NCBI GenBank assembly: GCA_029204225.1
Contig: CM055095.1
Span: 24,462,190-24,526,189, forward strand
Length of the DNA stretch: 64,000 bases
Source: Diphasiastrum complanatum
Taxonomy: Eukaryota; Streptophyta; Lycopodiopsida; Lycopodiales; Lycopodiaceae
Direction: 5' to 3'
Made by a program: the position numbers and the translations under genes. Shown in pieces: positions 1 to 12,819 of the stretch. Numbering within the stretch: position 1 is the first letter of the stretch; each line of letters starts with the position of its first letter. A model generated the notes under the pieces. It was not told the origin of the DNA, did not search any database, and saw only the letters and a list, made by a program, of their open reading frames with translations.

Positions 1-60
1 GGATAAACAATTGATGAAGATTAAAACCGATTAGTCTATTGGTAAGAAGGAATCCAACGA

Positions 61-360
61 GATGAAGTCTATGATGTCTTTGTTAAGTTCAAGAATGTAA
101 GAGAAAACCAATTCTCCACAAGGATCAAGTGCTTAAGGAGTGACAATGGTGGAGAGTACATATCTACCAAGTTCAAGGCTTTTTGTGATGAGCATGAGAT
201 CAAGAGGGAGTATACAACATCAATGACCCTACAATAAAATGGAGTGGCCGAGAGGAAGAATAGGAATTTATGTGAAAGTGCCAAAGCTAGGAGGTTAAGT
301 GCTAACCTTGATAAGCCATTTTGGGATCAAGCTTTGTTGTGTGCTAATTTCTTGTGCAAT
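61..360 (+). pseudogene. Ty1/copia integrase core fragment
   Basis: Reading from 61 gives a copia integrase core: a VFVKFKN stretch, the SDNGGEY motif with the second catalytic Asp, a conserved KREY region and then NGVAERKNR with the catalytic Glu. One in-frame TAA (about 235) falls where copia integrases have a Q before NGVAER. The protein resembles the integrase of the intact copia element at 43-49.5 kb. It stops abruptly at 360, where a family-A gypsy LTR begins, so that LTR appears to have inserted into an already resident copia element. The left part lies outside the window. Non-functional remnant. Confidence 0.85.
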
Positions 361-1233
<873 letters not shown>

Positions 1234-1234
1234 G

Positions 1235-1330
1235 TGGTGCCGATGCTGGGTATAGGTTTCATTAACTAGTTTACTTGCATTTTTAGTTGTTTTTGTTTTT
1301 TTAGAGTGTTTTTAGGTGGGAGGTGATAAG
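1235..1330 (+). other. Degenerate tRNA-Asp PBS and truncated leader of A1
   Basis: TGGTGCCGATGCTGGG at 1235-1250 is a decayed form of TGGCGCCGTTGCCGGGG, complementary to the 3' end of plant tRNA-Asp. It is followed by ataggtttc..ttaactagttta..tgcattttt, the same leader start seen after the other family-A LTRs. Similarity ends near 1325-1330, where minus-strand copia sequence takes over. Confidence 0.75.
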
Positions 1331-2830
1331 CTGCATCGTGAGTTGTCGGTGGTACATGTCAAACTCATATACTTCAGCCACTAGATTTTTGGCTTTCTTT
1401 GTCATGGATCGAAACCACTAGGGCCGGTCGTCTGGTTCTTCTTCATCTGCCACAGGTGCTCCAGTGTCGCCTTCAGCAGCTATTCGTCCTTTGTCTGATG
1501 TATCAAACTGGGTTGCGTCATCCTCAGAGTTGGATGCACTCTGCTGCTTTTGAGATGTGGAAGCAGATGCTGGCTTTGAAGAATCAGCAGCAGCAGCAGC
1601 TCCATCAGTTTCCATTGCCATAGCTTCACTCTCCATAGCAGTGGTGGCTGCTACTTCGACTACTGGTGCAACATTGGATATAACCGAAATAGGTACGGAA
1701 ATGAGGCTGGAAAGATCAATTGGCTTGGGAGCCAACATCCTTCCCGTTAGCAGAATTTTCTCTTGCCTTGGCTTTGGCAGTACTCCTTAAACTTGATAGA
1801 GATGTATTCTCCACCATTGTCTAAACTTAGGACCTTGATTGTCCTTTCAGTCTCCTTTTTTTGCATGCTCCTTAAGATTCTGAAGCAATTGAAGGCTTCT
1901 GATTTCTTCTTTATAAAGTACACCATAGTTTTTCTGAAAAATTTATCAATAAAAGTTATGAAATACTTTGCATCCTTTAACGAAGGATTTTTCATCGGGC
2001 CACAAATGTCTGAATGTACAATGTCTAACAATCCTCTAGCATTATGCTAATGGCTTGATTTAAATGGTTTCTTAGTCTATTTACCAACTAGACAATATTG
2101 ACAGACAGGTAATATCATGAGCATATTCAAGATAAAAAACAATAGATTGTCTAGACATTTGTTGTACAATAGCATGATTCAAGTGACCAAGTCTATAATG
2201 CCAAAGTAAAATTTTATTTGCATGAATAGAAGTACTGAGCGCCTGACTAGAGGTGGAAAAGCAATGACTTGATTTATACAAGTACCCATGACTCTTTTCA
2301 AGTGCCAGGACCTTGCCTGTCCTATCAACTACTTTGCATTGATCACATTCGACTTCTACTCTATGTCCTAGATCTGTGATTCTGCTTACAAAGAGCAGAT
2401 TCGTAGATAAATTTGGTACACACAAGACTTTAGAAAGTAGCTTAGACTGACCATTTGCAAAGTTTAATCTTATAGTACCTGCACCTTTAATAGCTTGTGT
2501 GCTATTGTCGTCAAGGTGAACATATTTCTTGGTACTGTAAGGTGCATAGGACTCGAAACAGCCAATGAGTTTGGTCATGTGCTGAGTGGTTCCGGAATCC
2601 AGGAACCAAGAACTGTCACCGGATGCTCCTTGATGGCTGGTCATGAAGGCATCATGATCCGCTTCTTGAATAGTCTGTGGAGCGAGAGCTCCTTAGGTGG
2701 CATCCTAGTGGCATTTTCACATTACACAAATTACAAGTGGAATAATGCTCTCCACTAGAGGTCACCATCAAAAGGTGGCTCACTCTACTTTCTTTAAGAG
2801 ATGTCTACTTGCATTTATTACTTTGCCTAG
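1331..2830 (-). pseudogene. Ty1/copia protease-integrase remnant (element G)
   Basis: Read on the minus strand. 2644 to 2081 contains a retropepsin with FLDSGTTQHM (catalytic DSG at residues 16-18) and a GAG-pre-integrase domain with WHYRLGH. After a frameshift near 2100, 2031 to 1747 carries the integrase core with HSDICGP and LDNGGEY. The third catalytic residue (Glu) is missing, because the sequence jumps near 1745 into a low-complexity Ala/Ser/Glu-rich linker (1738 to 1418) like those between copia integrase and reverse transcriptase. RT and RNase H are absent; the 3' end is cut at about 1330. The lineage differs from copia C and D (DSGTTQHM instead of DSGASSHM). Dead element. Confidence 0.85.
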
Positions 2831-3260
2831 AAATACTAGTTCCTACATGGTCATTCCATCTTCCGGGATTCATCATGAGGCTTACATAGTTCTTGCTTGT
2901 CATTACTAACTAGTATTCCTCTGCTCTCATACTCGGCTCTCAGTCTTCGTTTGTCTCGTCTTCTCAAAGACCTCTTTGGTCTAAGGTGAGAGGTGCTTTG
3001 GTTAGCTCTGGTCGAGTATCTTGGGGATTCGTTAGAATCAACCAACATCATCCCACCCCTAATGTGTTGCAGGACCCACTGCAACTCATATTGAATGATG
3101 TCATTCCGCTTCCGCATTGGCGTCTTCGATTGTCACTTGGAAAAGTGTAGATTCTTGTTCGCTTGCATAAAACCAAGTGTTTATTATTTCCAGTATTGAT
3201 CAAAAACTACTTTCGCAATTTGCCACAATTTAACCAGAATGTCTTATTGTTGTAGGCGGT
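2831..3260 (-). pseudogene. Unrecognised basic ORF remnant upstream of copia G
   Basis: 3117 to 2851 on the minus strand is an 88-residue open frame, rich in Arg/Lys with a repeated RRRDKRRLR-like basic stretch. I do not recognise it. It lies directly upstream of the copia protease of element G and could be its gag C-terminus, but no zinc knuckle is clear, only scattered Cys codons at about 2720-2745. Alternatively it is the tail of the passenger coding sequence further upstream (3261-4996). The surrounding frames contain many stops. Confidence 0.35.
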
Positions 3261-4996
3261 TGACATTCTCAAAATTTGGAGAGCTCCCAGCAGCTTCACA
3301 ATTTGTGTGCTCGAGTGTTTTTTTTTTTTTTGTCTTTTGCTCTGATGTGGATGGTTTCATCTTTGGTTTTTTGGCGGGTGCTAGCTTCTAGGAGGTCTGT
3401 ATCCTCCATATTGCTTCTGGGCGTTTCCGCAATTTTTTTCTCAATTGAAGTTCCAGTCTTGTCGATGATCTTGCCTTGACGAGAAGAGAAGAACCTTCGA
3501 TCGGTAGGCCACACAAACTTTGGGTTAACAGTATTTAAGGGAATGGACTTACCAACAAATTGGTGGTAGGAACAGATTGGATGGATAATTTGGTGATGGT
3601 AGGAAAACATGATGAAGGCTTGGTGGAAGGGTGAAGGAACTGATAGTTCTATAGTTGCAATCTTAGACCCTTGCAATGTCGAGCTTTGACCACCACTTGC
3701 TGGGTGAGGAGTTCATTTTATTTGCAGGTTCACAGTTGTCTTCATCTTTTTCTTTTCTGCAGCTCTTTCTTTTCATCCATTACTTTTGGATCTCTTCGAG
3801 ATTCATAGAAGGGGATTCAACTATCATTACTCCAAAGAGTTTTCTTTTGATCATAATCGATCTACCTCAACTGTTGCTTAAGTTTTGTCCTTTCTTCCTC
3901 AGCTTCTTGGATCTTACTCTTTATTTCTTCTAGCTGCTTTGCCTGCTTCTTAGATCTTCTTTTGGATGATCAACCATTGTAGGTGGTAGTTGGTCTCCAC
4001 AAGACACTTGCAATGTTCTTTTAGCCTCTTCAGTAAAACTATCAAGATTTGAAAAAACTGGGGATTTCTCAGGTGGGTAATGAGATGATGAAAAACAGAG
4101 AAATGGAAGGAAGGGTGGTGGTAGTGGTGACAACGGTAGATGAGAATGGGTGCGAAAGAAGGAGACTGATTTTCCAATGCTTGTGTTTCTCTTTTCTGAA
4201 GGATCTTCGTCGCGCTGGGGTACTTCTTCTAATTGAATCGCCTTGGATTGCCCATCTGCTTGCTTAGCCTTGTCATTGTCATCTTTGGTTTTGTGACCTT
4301 GGTTGTTTGAACTTGTTAATGGTGTTGTTGGCAATGTGGCTGCTCCAGTGGATGCCACAAGCCGCAATATCTGCAAAATATCTGACGTCGCGATCAGGAT
4401 TGCCATGGTGCTTCTGGTAGAATACTCGGTAGTTGGTGACCATGTCTTCGGCTAAGTTGCCGATATCTACACCTGTGAGCTTAGGCCAAAAGATTCTGTT
4501 CTTGACCTTGGTGGCAGGAAATGGTTCTCACCTCGCTACTGGATAGTAATAAGGATTGGTGCACATGTAGGAGGGAGCTTCGAGATACCATGCCATTGAG
4601 GTCTTACTTTGCAGTAAGAGTTGATGACGCCAGAGAGATTGTAGATCCAGGAGTTTGACTGCTACTTTATATGTCTGACATTGGTCCAAATCTGGTAGTA
4701 TGTAGCCGCCTCGCTCTTTTGTTGTTGGATACTTCTTTGCAAACTCCTGAGAGGCGCACAACTCCTTGTTTGTTTCTATGAGCATGATTATGTGCTAGAT
4801 GGTTGGTGCTTCAGAGGCAATCTCATGTTGAATTTGTGGATCGGGTTCAGGAGAGAGAGGAGACGAGGGGTTACCGGTGGGGAGGGTTAGTGGTGTCGAG
4901 AGGGTTAGAGGCGGTGGAAGAGAAAAGATAATGTTGGGAGCTGGTACCTCCAGAGCCTGACAGATTGGTTGGTGTTTGAGCTCCTTGCCCCAGGGG
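3261..4996 (-). pseudogene. Gypsy-associated passenger ORF, minus copy, function unknown
   Basis: Reading from 4996 down, the DNA is the reverse complement of 20540-20890: the same ccccaggggcaaggagctcaaacacc start and the same ELRASQEFAKKYPTTKERGGYIL protein segment in a slightly changed form. It then continues for more than 1 kb not present in the other copy. Decipherable protein runs include a Tyr/Trp-rich part (4785 to 4528), a part with KNRIFWPKLTGVDI and DRDVRYFADIAACG (about 4500 to 4340), and a Lys/Glu/Gln-rich likely coiled coil (KQLEEIKSKIQEAEEER, about 3950 to 3870). The end is charged (KDKKKKNTRAHKL, stop near 3296). No gag, protease, RT, RNase H or integrase motif is visible. Many frameshifts and stops. 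Product unknown. Confidence 0.5.
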
Positions 4997-7900
4997 TCAA
5001 GTCCATCTATGAGGCAAAGAATACTTCTAGACTTCTAACACTAAGAAACCAAATTTTTCAAAGTGTACAGAGAAGTGATGAATGTGCTTCAGCTTATGTA
5101 ATGAGAGTTAAAGACCTCCATAGAGAATTGTCATGCATAGGAGACTCCATCAACCAAAATGAACTTGTTCAAGTCATACTTAATGGGTTAAAAGAGGAAT
5201 ATGACAATCTTGTTCAGAATTATGCCATTAAGGAGGAGCTATCAAGTTTGGAAGCACTCCAAAGTGTGCTCATTTCTGAAGAATCAAGACAAGAGTATAA
5301 ACTCTTGAAAATGGAGAGACTGTCTTTCAACATTGATGGTAAAGCTCTCTTTACCAAAGACAAGCACAAGACAAGAAGTAAGAATCAACACCAACCCTCT
5401 TCAAGCAAGAACAATCTTATTTCCAAGGAGAAAGGAGAAGAGGATGAGTCCTCTCAAGCTTCCACATCCAAGAAGAAAAAGAAAAACATCAAGTGTTTTT
5501 TTTGTGGCAAGAAGGAGCATTATGCCACCAATTGCTTCTAGAAGAAGAGTCAATTCAAGCAAGCCAACATTTCTAATGAAGAGAAGGAAGATGCTCATGC
5601 AAGTGATGGAGAGGGATCTCTTATGGTCTCGAGTTTTTCTTCATCACCTTTCAAGAAGAATGGTTCGTGGTATATCGACAGTGGAGCTTCTTCACATATG
5701 TGTAGCTCCAAGCATTCTTTTTCATCCATGTCACCTTATGAAGGAGCCAAGAAGTCCATCTACACAACAAATGATCATGAGTGTGCTAATGAAGGCATAG
5801 GGACCATTCCCTTAAAGCTTTCATCATCAAAAGTTCTTTGTCTGTCTAGAGTACTTTTTGTTCCTAAGTTAACAAAAAATCTTATTAGTGTTGGGCAATT
5901 GTTTGATAGTGGACTAGATGTGAATTTCAATGTTGATACATGTACAATCAAGAAGCACGATGAGATCCTTGCATTTGGGTCTAGATATGGTGGAATCTAC
6001 AAGCTTGATCCCAAAGAGTATGCTAACTCTTGTGATGGTGCTTTTGCTTCTCATATTTCTTTGGAGGAACTTTGGCATAAAAGGTTGGGACAGCCTAACT
6101 ATAGTTCTATGGTGTCCGTGGTCAAGAAAGCCAAAGCTATTGGCTTGCCTAATCTTATCTCCAAGAATTTCAGGCCATGTGAGGCTTGTGCCATATCTAA
6201 GTCTCATATGAAACCTTTTTCAAAGTCATCTATCAAGACTACACATCCATTGGAGCTCATACACTCGGATGTGCACTTCTCATATTCAAAGAGCAAGGGT
6301 GGTGCTACTTGCTTTGTAACTTTCATTGATGATGTCACTAGATTTACTTGGGTATATCTTCTAGTTTCAAAGTCTATGGTGTTTGACTATTTCCTAAAGT
6401 TCAAAGCTCTAGTTGAAAAGCAATTTTCACACAAAATCAAGATTCTTAGAAGTGATGGAGGTGGTGAGTACACTTCCAATAAATTTCATGATTATTGTGA
6501 GCTTGAAGGCATTAAAAGGGAGTTTTCTTGTGCATATACACCATCTCAAAATGGGATGGCTAAAAAAAAGAACAGAACATTGTGTGAATGTGCCAAAACC
6601 ATTAGAATTGAGGCATCCTTGCCAAAAGACTTTTGGGGTGAGGCTATCAATTGTTCAAACTATCTTTGCAATCGACTCCCTCATGTTGCACTTGGAGGAA
6701 AGTCACCATATGAAGCACTCTATTTGAAGAAACCTAAGGTTGAACACCGTAGAGTATCTGGATGCATATGCTTTGTCCATATTCCCTTGGAAACGAGAAA
6801 GAAGGATGATCCTTGTGCAAGCAAAGGAGTAATGGTTGGATATTCATCCAACAAGAAAGCCTATCGAATCTACATGCTCTCTACTTCTAAAGTAATTGAT
6901 AATAGAGATGTAGATTTTCATGAAGAAGAAAAGTCCAATCTTGGAGGTGCTGAGATCAAGCAACCTCAAAATCTATCACCTTTACAGCTCAGAAAAATGT
7001 CTTGCACTGAGCAAGATTCATACTTTTATGTTTCTCAAACTCTGGCTACTTAATATGTTGTCCAATCTTCATGGATTCATGAAATCATTGCTCTACATCA
7101 AGTTGTGGCCTTTTAGCATTGACCGGGGACAATCAACATATGGAGGAGTCAAGATTTGAAGATGGAAGTCCTCGAATTTTCACTCCTAGAAGATCCGTGA
7201 GAGAGAGATCCAAGCCCAAGAGGCTCACTTATGATGACAAAGGAAAACAAGTGGATCTTGATTCCACTTATGCTTATTTTGTTTCTCATGAGGAGCCCAA
7301 AGATGTTCAAGAAGCCCTCAATACCAAGGAGTGGTATGAGGCCATGAAGATTGAATATGATGCCTTGATCACCAACCACACATGGGAGGTAGTGGATCCA
7401 CCACCTAACATGCATATCATTGGATGCAAGTGGGTGTTCAAGATCAAGTACAATCACGATGGCTCCATCGACAAGTACAAGACAAGATTATGTGCTAAAG
7501 GCTTTGCACAAACATATGGCCTTGACTATGAAGAAACCTTTGCTCCTATAACAATAAGAATCATAATCTCTCTTGTCTTATTTTTTAACTGGAAACTGTT
7601 TCAACTTGATGTCTCCAACGCTTTTTTGAATGGCTATCTTGAGGAGGAGATATACATGAAACAGCCTCAAGGATTTATCAAGGATAAATCTAAGGTGTGT
7701 TTGCTATTTAGAAGTCTTTATGGCTTGAAGTAACCACCTAGATCATGGTATTCAAGACTCAACAACTTTCTACTTTCATTAGGATTTGTGCTTAGTGACT
7801 ATGATCCTTCTATGTACTTAAAGTTTGATGGTAGTAATATTGTCATTCTTCTAATCTATGTAGATGACATTATTCTTAGTGGAAGTTGTTTGATGCTAGT

Positions 7901-8822
7901 TCAAGAAACTAAAGATGCATTAGGAAGAGAATTTAAAATGCAAGATCTAGGAGAGATCCATTACATTTTAGGCCTTGAGATTGATTTTCATGGAGAGTAT
8001 GCTTTTATTTGTCAATCTAGATATGTCTTTTCTATGTTGAGAAAATTCAATATGCAAAATTGTAAAGGCATAGATACTCCCATGGAGCAACATGTAAAAG
8101 ATACTATTAAAGGTGATGAAAGATCCTTCGAGGACATCACACTTTATAGGAGTCTTATAGGCTCTTTAATTTGGCTTACTATCACTAGACCCAATTTGAG
8201 CTATTGTGTGCACAAATTGAGTCAATTTATGCAATATCCCAAGATCCAACATTGGAAGATGGCCAAGAGAGTTCTAAGATATGTATCTTCTACTCAAGAT
8301 TATGGTTTATTGTACAAGAATGAAGATCTAACCATTGTTGGCTATTTGGATTCCGATTTTGCAAGTGATAAAATGGATCGAAAGTCCATTAATGCATATA
8401 CTATCTTTCTTGGAGGCAATCTTGTGTCTTGGCTTTCAAAGAAGCAAGATACCATATCTCTATCATCTTGTGAGGCCGAGTACAAAGCACTCACTACAAC
8501 AACTAAAGAGATGCTTTGGATCAAGAGGTTAATCATGGAGCTAAAGTGCATCAAAGAGGATGATCTCCCCTTGATCAAATGTGACAACATATCGGCACAA
8601 GCTCTTGCAAACAATCCTATTTTTCATGCAACAAGCAAGCATATAGAAGTGGGACATCATTTTGTAAGGGAAAAGCTCATTGGAGGTGAAATCAACTTAG
8701 AACATGTCGACACATCTTCATGTATTGTTGATCTTCTCACAAAACCACTTTGCAAAAGTGCCTTCTCAAAGCATAGGTCTAATCTTGGTCTTATCTCAAG
8801 ATTGATGCTTGATCCACATTAG
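4997..8822 (+). pseudogene. Ty1/copia gag-pol, 5'-truncated (element E)
   Basis: Starts abruptly mid-gag at 4997 (KSIYEAKNTSR, homologous to internal gag of copia C and D). Then: zinc knuckle CFFCGKKEHYATNC (about 5494-5535), in-frame TAG at 5539-5541, retropepsin WYIDSGASSHM (about 5668-5700), pre-integrase LWHKRLGQP, integrase core with HSDVHF and RSDGGGEY. Its Glu region reads NGMAKKKNR, so the catalytic Glu is replaced by Lys. A frameshift lies between about 6950 and 7120. RT begins near 7300, keeps YVDDIILSG (about 7857-7883) and has an in-frame TAA at 7731 in the LYGLK-(Q)-PPRSW motif. RNase H keeps YLDSDFASD and SSCEAEYKA. It ends normally at 8822 with TAG. Multiply disabled; no 5' LTR. 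Confidence 0.93.
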
Positions 8823-8840
8823 ATACATTTTTAGAAGGAG

Positions 8841-9454
8841 TCTCAAGATATTGAAAAATCTATCTGATGTTGTGAGTAGGGGTCCTAAAAATGTCAAAGA
8901 TGAATTAAGCTCTTTTGGCTTAGTAAAGGCCCATCTTAGAATAAAATATTCAAGGTAGGAAGAAGTAGAAACTCGAGCTACCATAGGAATTGCCATTTGT
9001 ACTTTACATGCCACATTTAATGCATGAAAAGACTAGGTGGCACAATTAGACAGTGTGAGGTGTCTTGAATAAGTCTAGATAGTTTGAGAGGTGCATTCAC
9101 AACTCCAATTCAACTCAAAGTAGGAGGAGAGTCCATGGATCTATATATATGTGATGTACTCTCATTGAGAAAATGACGAAATTTGTGTGAATTGCAAATT
9201 TGGAGACAAGCTCTTTGTGCCCTCTCTTTCTACACGAGTTTTGTACTTTCTATTTTCTCTCTCTAGCCGAGTTGAGGCGTTTATATTGCTTAGTCTTATG
9301 TTTTGTTGACAGATCTTGCTTGTAACACAATAATATTTCTTGTATGATCAGCTTTCCTATTGACAACCAATGCTAGTCTGATCTTTACGGTATTTTTGGG
9401 CTTAGGAGATCAAAAGTACATGTGTAGGTACGTCCCACACGTGTGAATTCAGCA
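8841..9454 (+). repeat. 3' LTR of copia element E
   Basis: Follows a short purine run (agaaggag, 8833-8840) that can serve as polypurine tract and ends at ..GTGAATTCAGCA, exactly where minus-strand gypsy RT sequence resumes (9455). The expected TG start reads TC, a likely decayed terminus. It contains a TATATATA box (9142-9149). The last about 60 bp (aggagatca..agtacatg..ccacac.tgtgaa) match the fragment ending at 57550, so the two belong to related LTRs. Confidence 0.7.
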
Positions 9455-9918
9455 AGTTTTTCATTTTTCTTGGGAACGATGACAACTGGGGAGACCCACT
9501 CAATATGCTCAATTTCATAGATAAATCTCGCATCCAAGAAACGTTGTAATTCTTCTTTGATCTTGGCCTTATAGATGGGATGGCATCTGTATGGACGACT
9601 CGCAGTGGGTCTCGCAACCGGTTTAAGTGGGATACGATGCACAACTACTTGGGGTGAGACGACTTTCATGTCTTTATAGGTCCAGGCAAAGACATGTCGA
9701 TATTTTTGTAGGAGCTTTTCAAGCCGTCTGCATTGTTCGCGATTGAGATGAGCTCCGACGTGGACAAGATATTCGTTGGTTTCATTTGGCTCACTAAGGG
9801 AAAGGGTTATGGTTTGTGCAGGGCCTTCGTAGGGTGAATTAACAGTTGGCTCACGTTGAGCTTGGGGTAATTGGATTGTGACATCCTCGATCGTATAGTC
9901 CTTAAAGTATGCAGGAAC
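9455..9918 (-). pseudogene. Ty3/gypsy RT N-terminal fragment
   Basis: On the minus strand the DNA matches 17530-17990 of the plus copy: YFKDYTIEDVTIQLPQAQ, then VHVGAHLNREQCRRLEKLL-type sequence, then VSPQVVVHRIPLKP and WVSPVVIVPKKNEKL, the start of a gypsy reverse transcriptase. The reading is cut after AAAAACT at 9455 by the end of the copia E LTR. It joins 14440 on the other side of element B, showing that B inserted into this pol gene. Confidence 0.85.
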
Positions 9919-9923
9919 ATCAT
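9919..9923. repeat. Target-site duplication of element B, left
   Basis: ATCAT here and at 14435-14439, immediately outside the TG...CA ends of element B. The uninterrupted relative at about 17522 (CATGATGTTCC) contains a single copy. Confidence 0.92.
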
Positions 9924-9985
9924 TGTAGTCGATTGTAGTATAGGGGTCCGTTCACTGAGAGCCGCCCGTGCACACCTGCATAGCA

Positions 9986-10040
<55 letters not shown>

Positions 10041-10188
10041 ACCAAGGATGGTTGGGGCTATGGGGGCTTGAGCGCCTACCCATAGCTATGCACCAATCAA
10101 CCCTAGAGAGAGAGAGAGAGAGTTCACCAAGGATGGTTGGGGCTATGGGGGCTCGAGCACCTACCCATAGCTATGCACCAATCAACCT

Positions 10189-10287
<99 letters not shown>

Positions 10288-10761
10288 AAAAAGAAGAGAG
10301 CTTTATTAAGGAGAATAGAAGATGTGTACAATGGAAAATGGCCTCCTTATCTAGTTGAGGAAGGAGGGCCATCTTGGCTCTCATTGGCCTATTTACAATG
10401 GCATCCTAGCCCTTCAAACTAGATAAACTTCAATCTAATGGTTCATTAGGAAAAGGGCCAAACTCACATGATTCATGTGAATTGGAGAGATTCTCTTTTA
10501 ACTTAGAACCTTATGAACTTAACTTTGGGCTTTTTAATTAATTTATTCTAATAAGGCCCAAAGTCCTTTTATTCAAGTTCTATTTATCCGATTTGCGTGG
10601 TCACTGGGTCGGTCTTATACACGCAGGAAGCCGGCGCCCTCGCACTTATTATTCTAACTGTACAATGTATTGTGGCAGGGCCCACTAGGCAAGGCTTGGC
10701 CAACTGTGTTTCAAGTGGTGGGACCCACTTGTTTATTATTGTGCAGGAAATACCCACAACA
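9924..10761 (-). repeat. 3' LTR of element B
   Basis: Plus-strand ends TGTAGTCG...CCACAACA. It contains (GA)n tracts at 9989-10037, 10105-10122 and 10191-10284. A duplicated internal unit (about 85 bp, starting gagttcaccaaggatggttg) lies at about 10036-10122 and 10121-10190. The block CTTATACACGCAGG (10614-10627) is shared with family-A LTRs. Confidence 0.93.
9989..10284. repeat. (GA)n tracts with duplicated spacer in LTR of B
   Basis: Three GA tracts (9989-10037, 10105-10122, 10191-10284) separated by two nearly identical spacers that read ttcaccaaggatggttgggg at their left end. Open frames here code Arg-Glu repeats and are artefacts. Confidence 0.95.
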
Positions 10762-11013
10762 GGGTCCATGGGCCAAAGTAGTGCCGGTCCCTCGGCACTA
10801 GGCTGCAACTATCATGAAGGGGCATTGTTGTTGGTTCTTTTATTGTTGGGACGGGTGCTTCAGGAAAAGCGTGGATAAAATTCGCTTACGTAAAACCTAA
10901 GGCTTTATTGGATGATGGCGATCAGCAAGAACTTGGATTTGCCAAATTTTCAATAATACCCATAAGGGTCTGGTGGCCATTCCGAATAATCTTGTTCGTT
11001 GACAATTGGGTAG

Positions 11014-11736
11014 TCAAGGTATGCCATCGGAGGATCCCAAGATAAAATCTTGCTGATATAATGGATCCTTATAGATTGGCGCAACTAGTCCCAATGTCAT
11101 GGACTCTCCAAAATCATAATGTGAATATGACATGCTTGCTTGACTCTCTTGTTTGTCTAGGTATTCATGGTATGCCATGACCTGACGACTTTCCTCAGTA
11201 GTCAATATCATAGATTTAGCACAAGGCTTTGTCATTGTAGGTTCTGGTTTTTATTGTACAATTGGCCTTTTGGGCCTGGATTTCCTAGATTTGGCCGTCT
11301 CATCAATGTGATGTCCTGATGTAGCTTTGTGGTGGCCAGATGTTGAGTGGAATATTTCGACTTTGGTTGGATCTTGCTTATGATTGGCGTTCAAATCAGA
11401 GGACAATCTCCCACCTTCGTCTTTCCTTTCTCAATGGACTGCTCTCTTGAAGGTGGTACAGATGGATCGTTGCAATGACTGGTACTCAGTTTGCCTTCAC
11501 ACCGGTATCATGTCTCCTTTGATCCCTTCCACAAAATATAGTGGTGAGCCAATTTGAACTTCCCCTACCTGGGATGATCCGCTCGTTGATATAACCATCA
11601 CTTCCACCAAACCTTGCCTAGCCAGTAGAGAAGATTCTGAAAGTCCTGAGACCGATTCTTTTTCTTTGAGAGAGCGATCTGATGACAAGCTAGATGGCAT
11701 AGACGAGGATTTTGTTGATTGATTCCCAATCTCCAA
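11014..11736 (-). pseudogene. Unrecognised coding remnant in element B
   Basis: Downstream of gag on the minus strand are open runs at 11736-11497 (Ser-rich, ends GDMIPV) and 11235-11014 (contains EESRQVMAYHEYLDKQESQASM). I recognise no domain. They lie where protease/pol would be in an autonomous gypsy but contain neither a DSG/DTG/DGG protease motif nor RT motifs. They may be passenger protein. Confidence 0.35.
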
Positions 11737-11853
11737 AATTCCCTTATTGACTTGATTTCATAATCTCGGATTCCAAACTGGACATTGAGGTGTTGGATGT
11801 TTTTCAAAACAATAATGGTCCTAGTTCAATGGTCGGATCTTTCGATTGGCATT

Positions 11854-12480
11854 TTATGGTTCTAGGAAGTAATCAGATTGACTGCACATCTCATCTGTGT
11901 CACTGACAACTTGCATCTGATCATCCATATTACTAGTACTTTGGCTAGCGTTGTATATAAAATCTTGTGGATTAGATGCTCTATCATCCCTGATTATTTG
12001 AATGTTGGATATGGGCTGTGATGGTGTGTGCAAGATCTGTGCTTCTGCAATAGCGGCTGTCTTACAAAGCTCTTTTGGACTGGTATATGATGCAAAGGGT
12101 GGCATACCAATCTTGATCTCATACAGTAATCCGGCATAGAAAAATGCCAATTTGTGGTGACTGGAAAGACCGGAATTTCAATCTCCCGCCATCTTGGCAA
12201 ATCGTGCAGTGTAGCCCTTGAGAGTTTCTCCGGGAAGCATTGAGATTTGGGCAAGCTGCTCATACATTGCCATGGCCTGTTGTGTGCAAGATGAAGATGA
12301 TATAGAGTGGTGTGGTGATGTACGAGAGAGAGATTGGGCAATGCAGTTTTTGAAATGTCTATGAGGGGATTGATGATGAGGAGATGGAAGAGGAAAAGAC
12401 ATGATGAATAAAGCAGAAAAAATTCCTTCGTCTAGAACATTCACGGTTTGGGCAAGGGTAGATTTTATAAATAAATTCAA
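11854..12480 (-). pseudogene. Gag-like ORF of element B
   Basis: 12480 to 12178 (100 residues) ends with MYEQLAQISMLPGETLKGYT followed by ARFAKMAGD, the pattern of the plant Ty3/gypsy Retrotrans_gag family (Y..L..I.M.PGE.L..Y..RF). Coding continues after a stop or frameshift in 12150-11854 (FFYAGLLYEIKIGMPP, Ala-rich segment, then Ser/Asp-rich). No zinc knuckle seen. This would be the only structural protein of the element; it is broken at about 12178. Confidence 0.6.
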
Positions 12481-12819
12481 TTATGCCCCTCCAGCGAAAG
12501 TCTTATGACGAGGGATGACAATTGGAAAAGCACTTATGTAGGTTTCTTTTGGCAAAGGGTTAGTTTTGCTTCAAAAAAACTACTTTTTGGCACTTCTTCA
12601 CAAGTTTATAGAAGAATTTTTCAATACCAACTATAACTTGCTTTAGCCTTGGCGGTCTTGGGAGGAGTCTATCAAAGAAAAAGTCACTCACCAAAGAGGC
12701 TTGGGCTAAAATTATTATAATAGTTTTTTATAGAAAAGGGCCTTCGACAGTCGTGGGAGGAGCTATCAAAGATAGGGTCGCTTCCCAACGAAGCTAATGG
12801 CCCAATTCATTTTTTTTTG

